NCBI RefSeq assembly: GCF_018603515.1
Contig: NZ_JACATN010000010.1
Coordinates: forward strand, 1-34,725
Source: Zobellia barbeyronii
GTDB lineage: Bacteria; Bacteroidota; Bacteroidia; Flavobacteriales; Flavobacteriaceae
Direction: 5' to 3'
DNA: 34,725 bases
The first letter of the stretch is position 1, and the number at the start of each line of letters is the position of its first letter. Made by a program: the position numbers and the translations under genes. Of this stretch, positions 34,338 to 34,725 are shown one piece after another. The notes below the pieces were generated by a model. It was not told where the DNA came from. It saw nothing but the letters and a program-made list of their open reading frames with translations, and made no database searches.

Positions 34338-34599
34338 GATTACTAAATAAGTTTTTTAGGTCATTTTATTAGCAAATCCATGTAGTATTCTACCAAAATA
34401 TGCTATTTAATTCTAAAAATACAAAAGTGTAACAAACACACCTAATAATATTTACTATTCAAACATGCACTCAATATTAAGTGGAATATGACTATCTGTT
34501 AAATGTCTTTTTGAGGTAAAATGAAGATTGTTTTTCGTAAAAGCAGATAGCACCAACTTTTGAGTAGTTGGCCCAGTATCAGAAATCGTGGATTTCGAG
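34338..34599. other. intergenic stretch without a recognisable gene
   Basis: These 262 A/T-rich bases between the DUF1080 promoter and the 5S terminator hold no coding region that I can support. Only a 6-bp hairpin (CCAACT at 34553-34558 with AGTTGG at 34566-34571) stands out, and it lacks a T tract. Confidence 0.6.
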
Positions 34600-34640
34600 C
34601 AAAAAAAAAGGTCCCGATCAGAATAAACTGATCGGGACCT
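34600..34640 (-). terminator. rho-independent terminator of the rRNA operon
   Basis: A 13-bp perfect stem (34609-34621 with 34628-34640) with a 6-base loop is followed on the minus strand by a run of nine T's. It lies directly behind the 5S gene and is the strongest terminator in the window. Confidence 0.95.
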
Positions 34641-34645
34641 CGAAG

Positions 34646-34725
34646 TAAGGCGGCTTCCTACTCTCCCACCTGTTGGCAGTACCATCGGCGCTAGCGGGCT
34701 TAACTTCCCTGTTCGGAATGGAAAG
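34646..34725 (-). rRNA. rrf: 5S ribosomal RNA, 3' part (gene runs past the window end)
   Basis: The complement reads ...CATTCCGAACAGGGAAGTTA and later GCCGATGGTACTGCC and GGGAGAGTAGG, the conserved loop C/helix III and helix V/IV sequences of bacterial 5S rRNA. About 80 bases are present, and the 5' third of the gene lies beyond base 34725. The exact 3' end (near 34646) is approximate. On this strand the 23S and 16S genes should lie further right. A strong terminator follows the gene. Confidence 0.93.

Noticed and set aside
34492-34550. Inverted repeat CTATCTG...CAGATAG
   Set aside because: Seven bases separated by 45 bases is within chance expectation, and no second copy or gene context supports an element end.
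34553-34571. Small hairpin (CCAACT/AGTTGG) in the intergenic region
   Set aside because: The stem is only 6 bp, without a T tract or conserved partner, and is expected by chance in such A/T-rich DNA.
34455-34685. Open frame of 76 codons on the minus strand
   Set aside because: It runs through the 5S gene and its terminator, has no family resemblance, and is explained by chance.
1-34725. CRISPR arrays, insertion sequences, tRNA genes or phage genes
   Set aside because: I read both strands for regular spaced repeats, transposase or integrase motifs and tRNA-like sequence and found none. The only RNA gene seen is the partial 5S.

Overview
The window looks like the chromosome of a marine-type Bacteroidota, most likely a member of the Flavobacteriaceae. 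The evidence is low GC, a SusC/SusD pair, many short lipoprotein signal peptides, families largely confined to this group (DUF6452, DUF6048, DUF6503, DUF4268, CCC-motif membrane proteins), and repeated exact matches to the Bacteroidota promoter -7 box TAnnTTTG just upstream of genes. The genus cannot be named from what is here.

Left part (1-13244), mostly housekeeping. It holds the 3' end of a TonB-dependent receptor and a secreted protein, a cysteine desulfurase, a lipoprotein with an internal duplication, an Smr-domain protein, a DUF2752 gene with two CCC-motif membrane proteins, ornithine aminotransferase (rocD), and a CmpX-like membrane protein. These are followed by the 23S rRNA methyltransferase rlmD with DUF6452 and DUF6048 genes, a THUMP-domain RNA methyltransferase, a ZIP metal transporter and a DUF4268 protein. 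Several genes start 3-4 bases after a TAnnTTTG box and so may give leaderless mRNAs.

Middle and right part (13247-34313), a carbohydrate-use locus built around susC/susD. On the minus strand run susC, susD, a DUF6807 (PmoA-like) lipoprotein, a Tat-exported Gfo/Idh/MocA oxidoreductase, a second lipoprotein Gfo/Idh-type oxidoreductase, an SDR resembling D-mannonate oxidoreductases, and mannonate dehydratase uxuA. A LacI-family regulator is divergent from susC and is followed by a ThuA-domain protein and a DUF6503 lipoprotein. A near-perfect 18-base palindrome sits on the -33 element of the susC promoter and is the likely operator. A second minus-strand run holds a 3-keto-disaccharide hydrolase (DUF1080)/PA14-like lipoprotein, a beta-propeller fused to an azurin-type copper domain, a hemolysin III/PAQR membrane protein, and a large PVC-type heme-binding lipoprotein.

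No classical glycoside hydrolase or polysaccharide lyase is present. The gene set instead fits a route in which a sugar hydroxyl is first oxidised to a keto group outside the cytoplasm, the keto-glycoside is then cleaved by DUF1080/ThuA-type enzymes, electrons leave through heme or copper proteins, and a hexuronate-type product enters the UxuA pathway. This is inference from family membership and gene order. The window ends in the 3' part of a 5S rRNA gene (minus strand) with a strong terminator, so an rRNA operon lies beyond the right edge.
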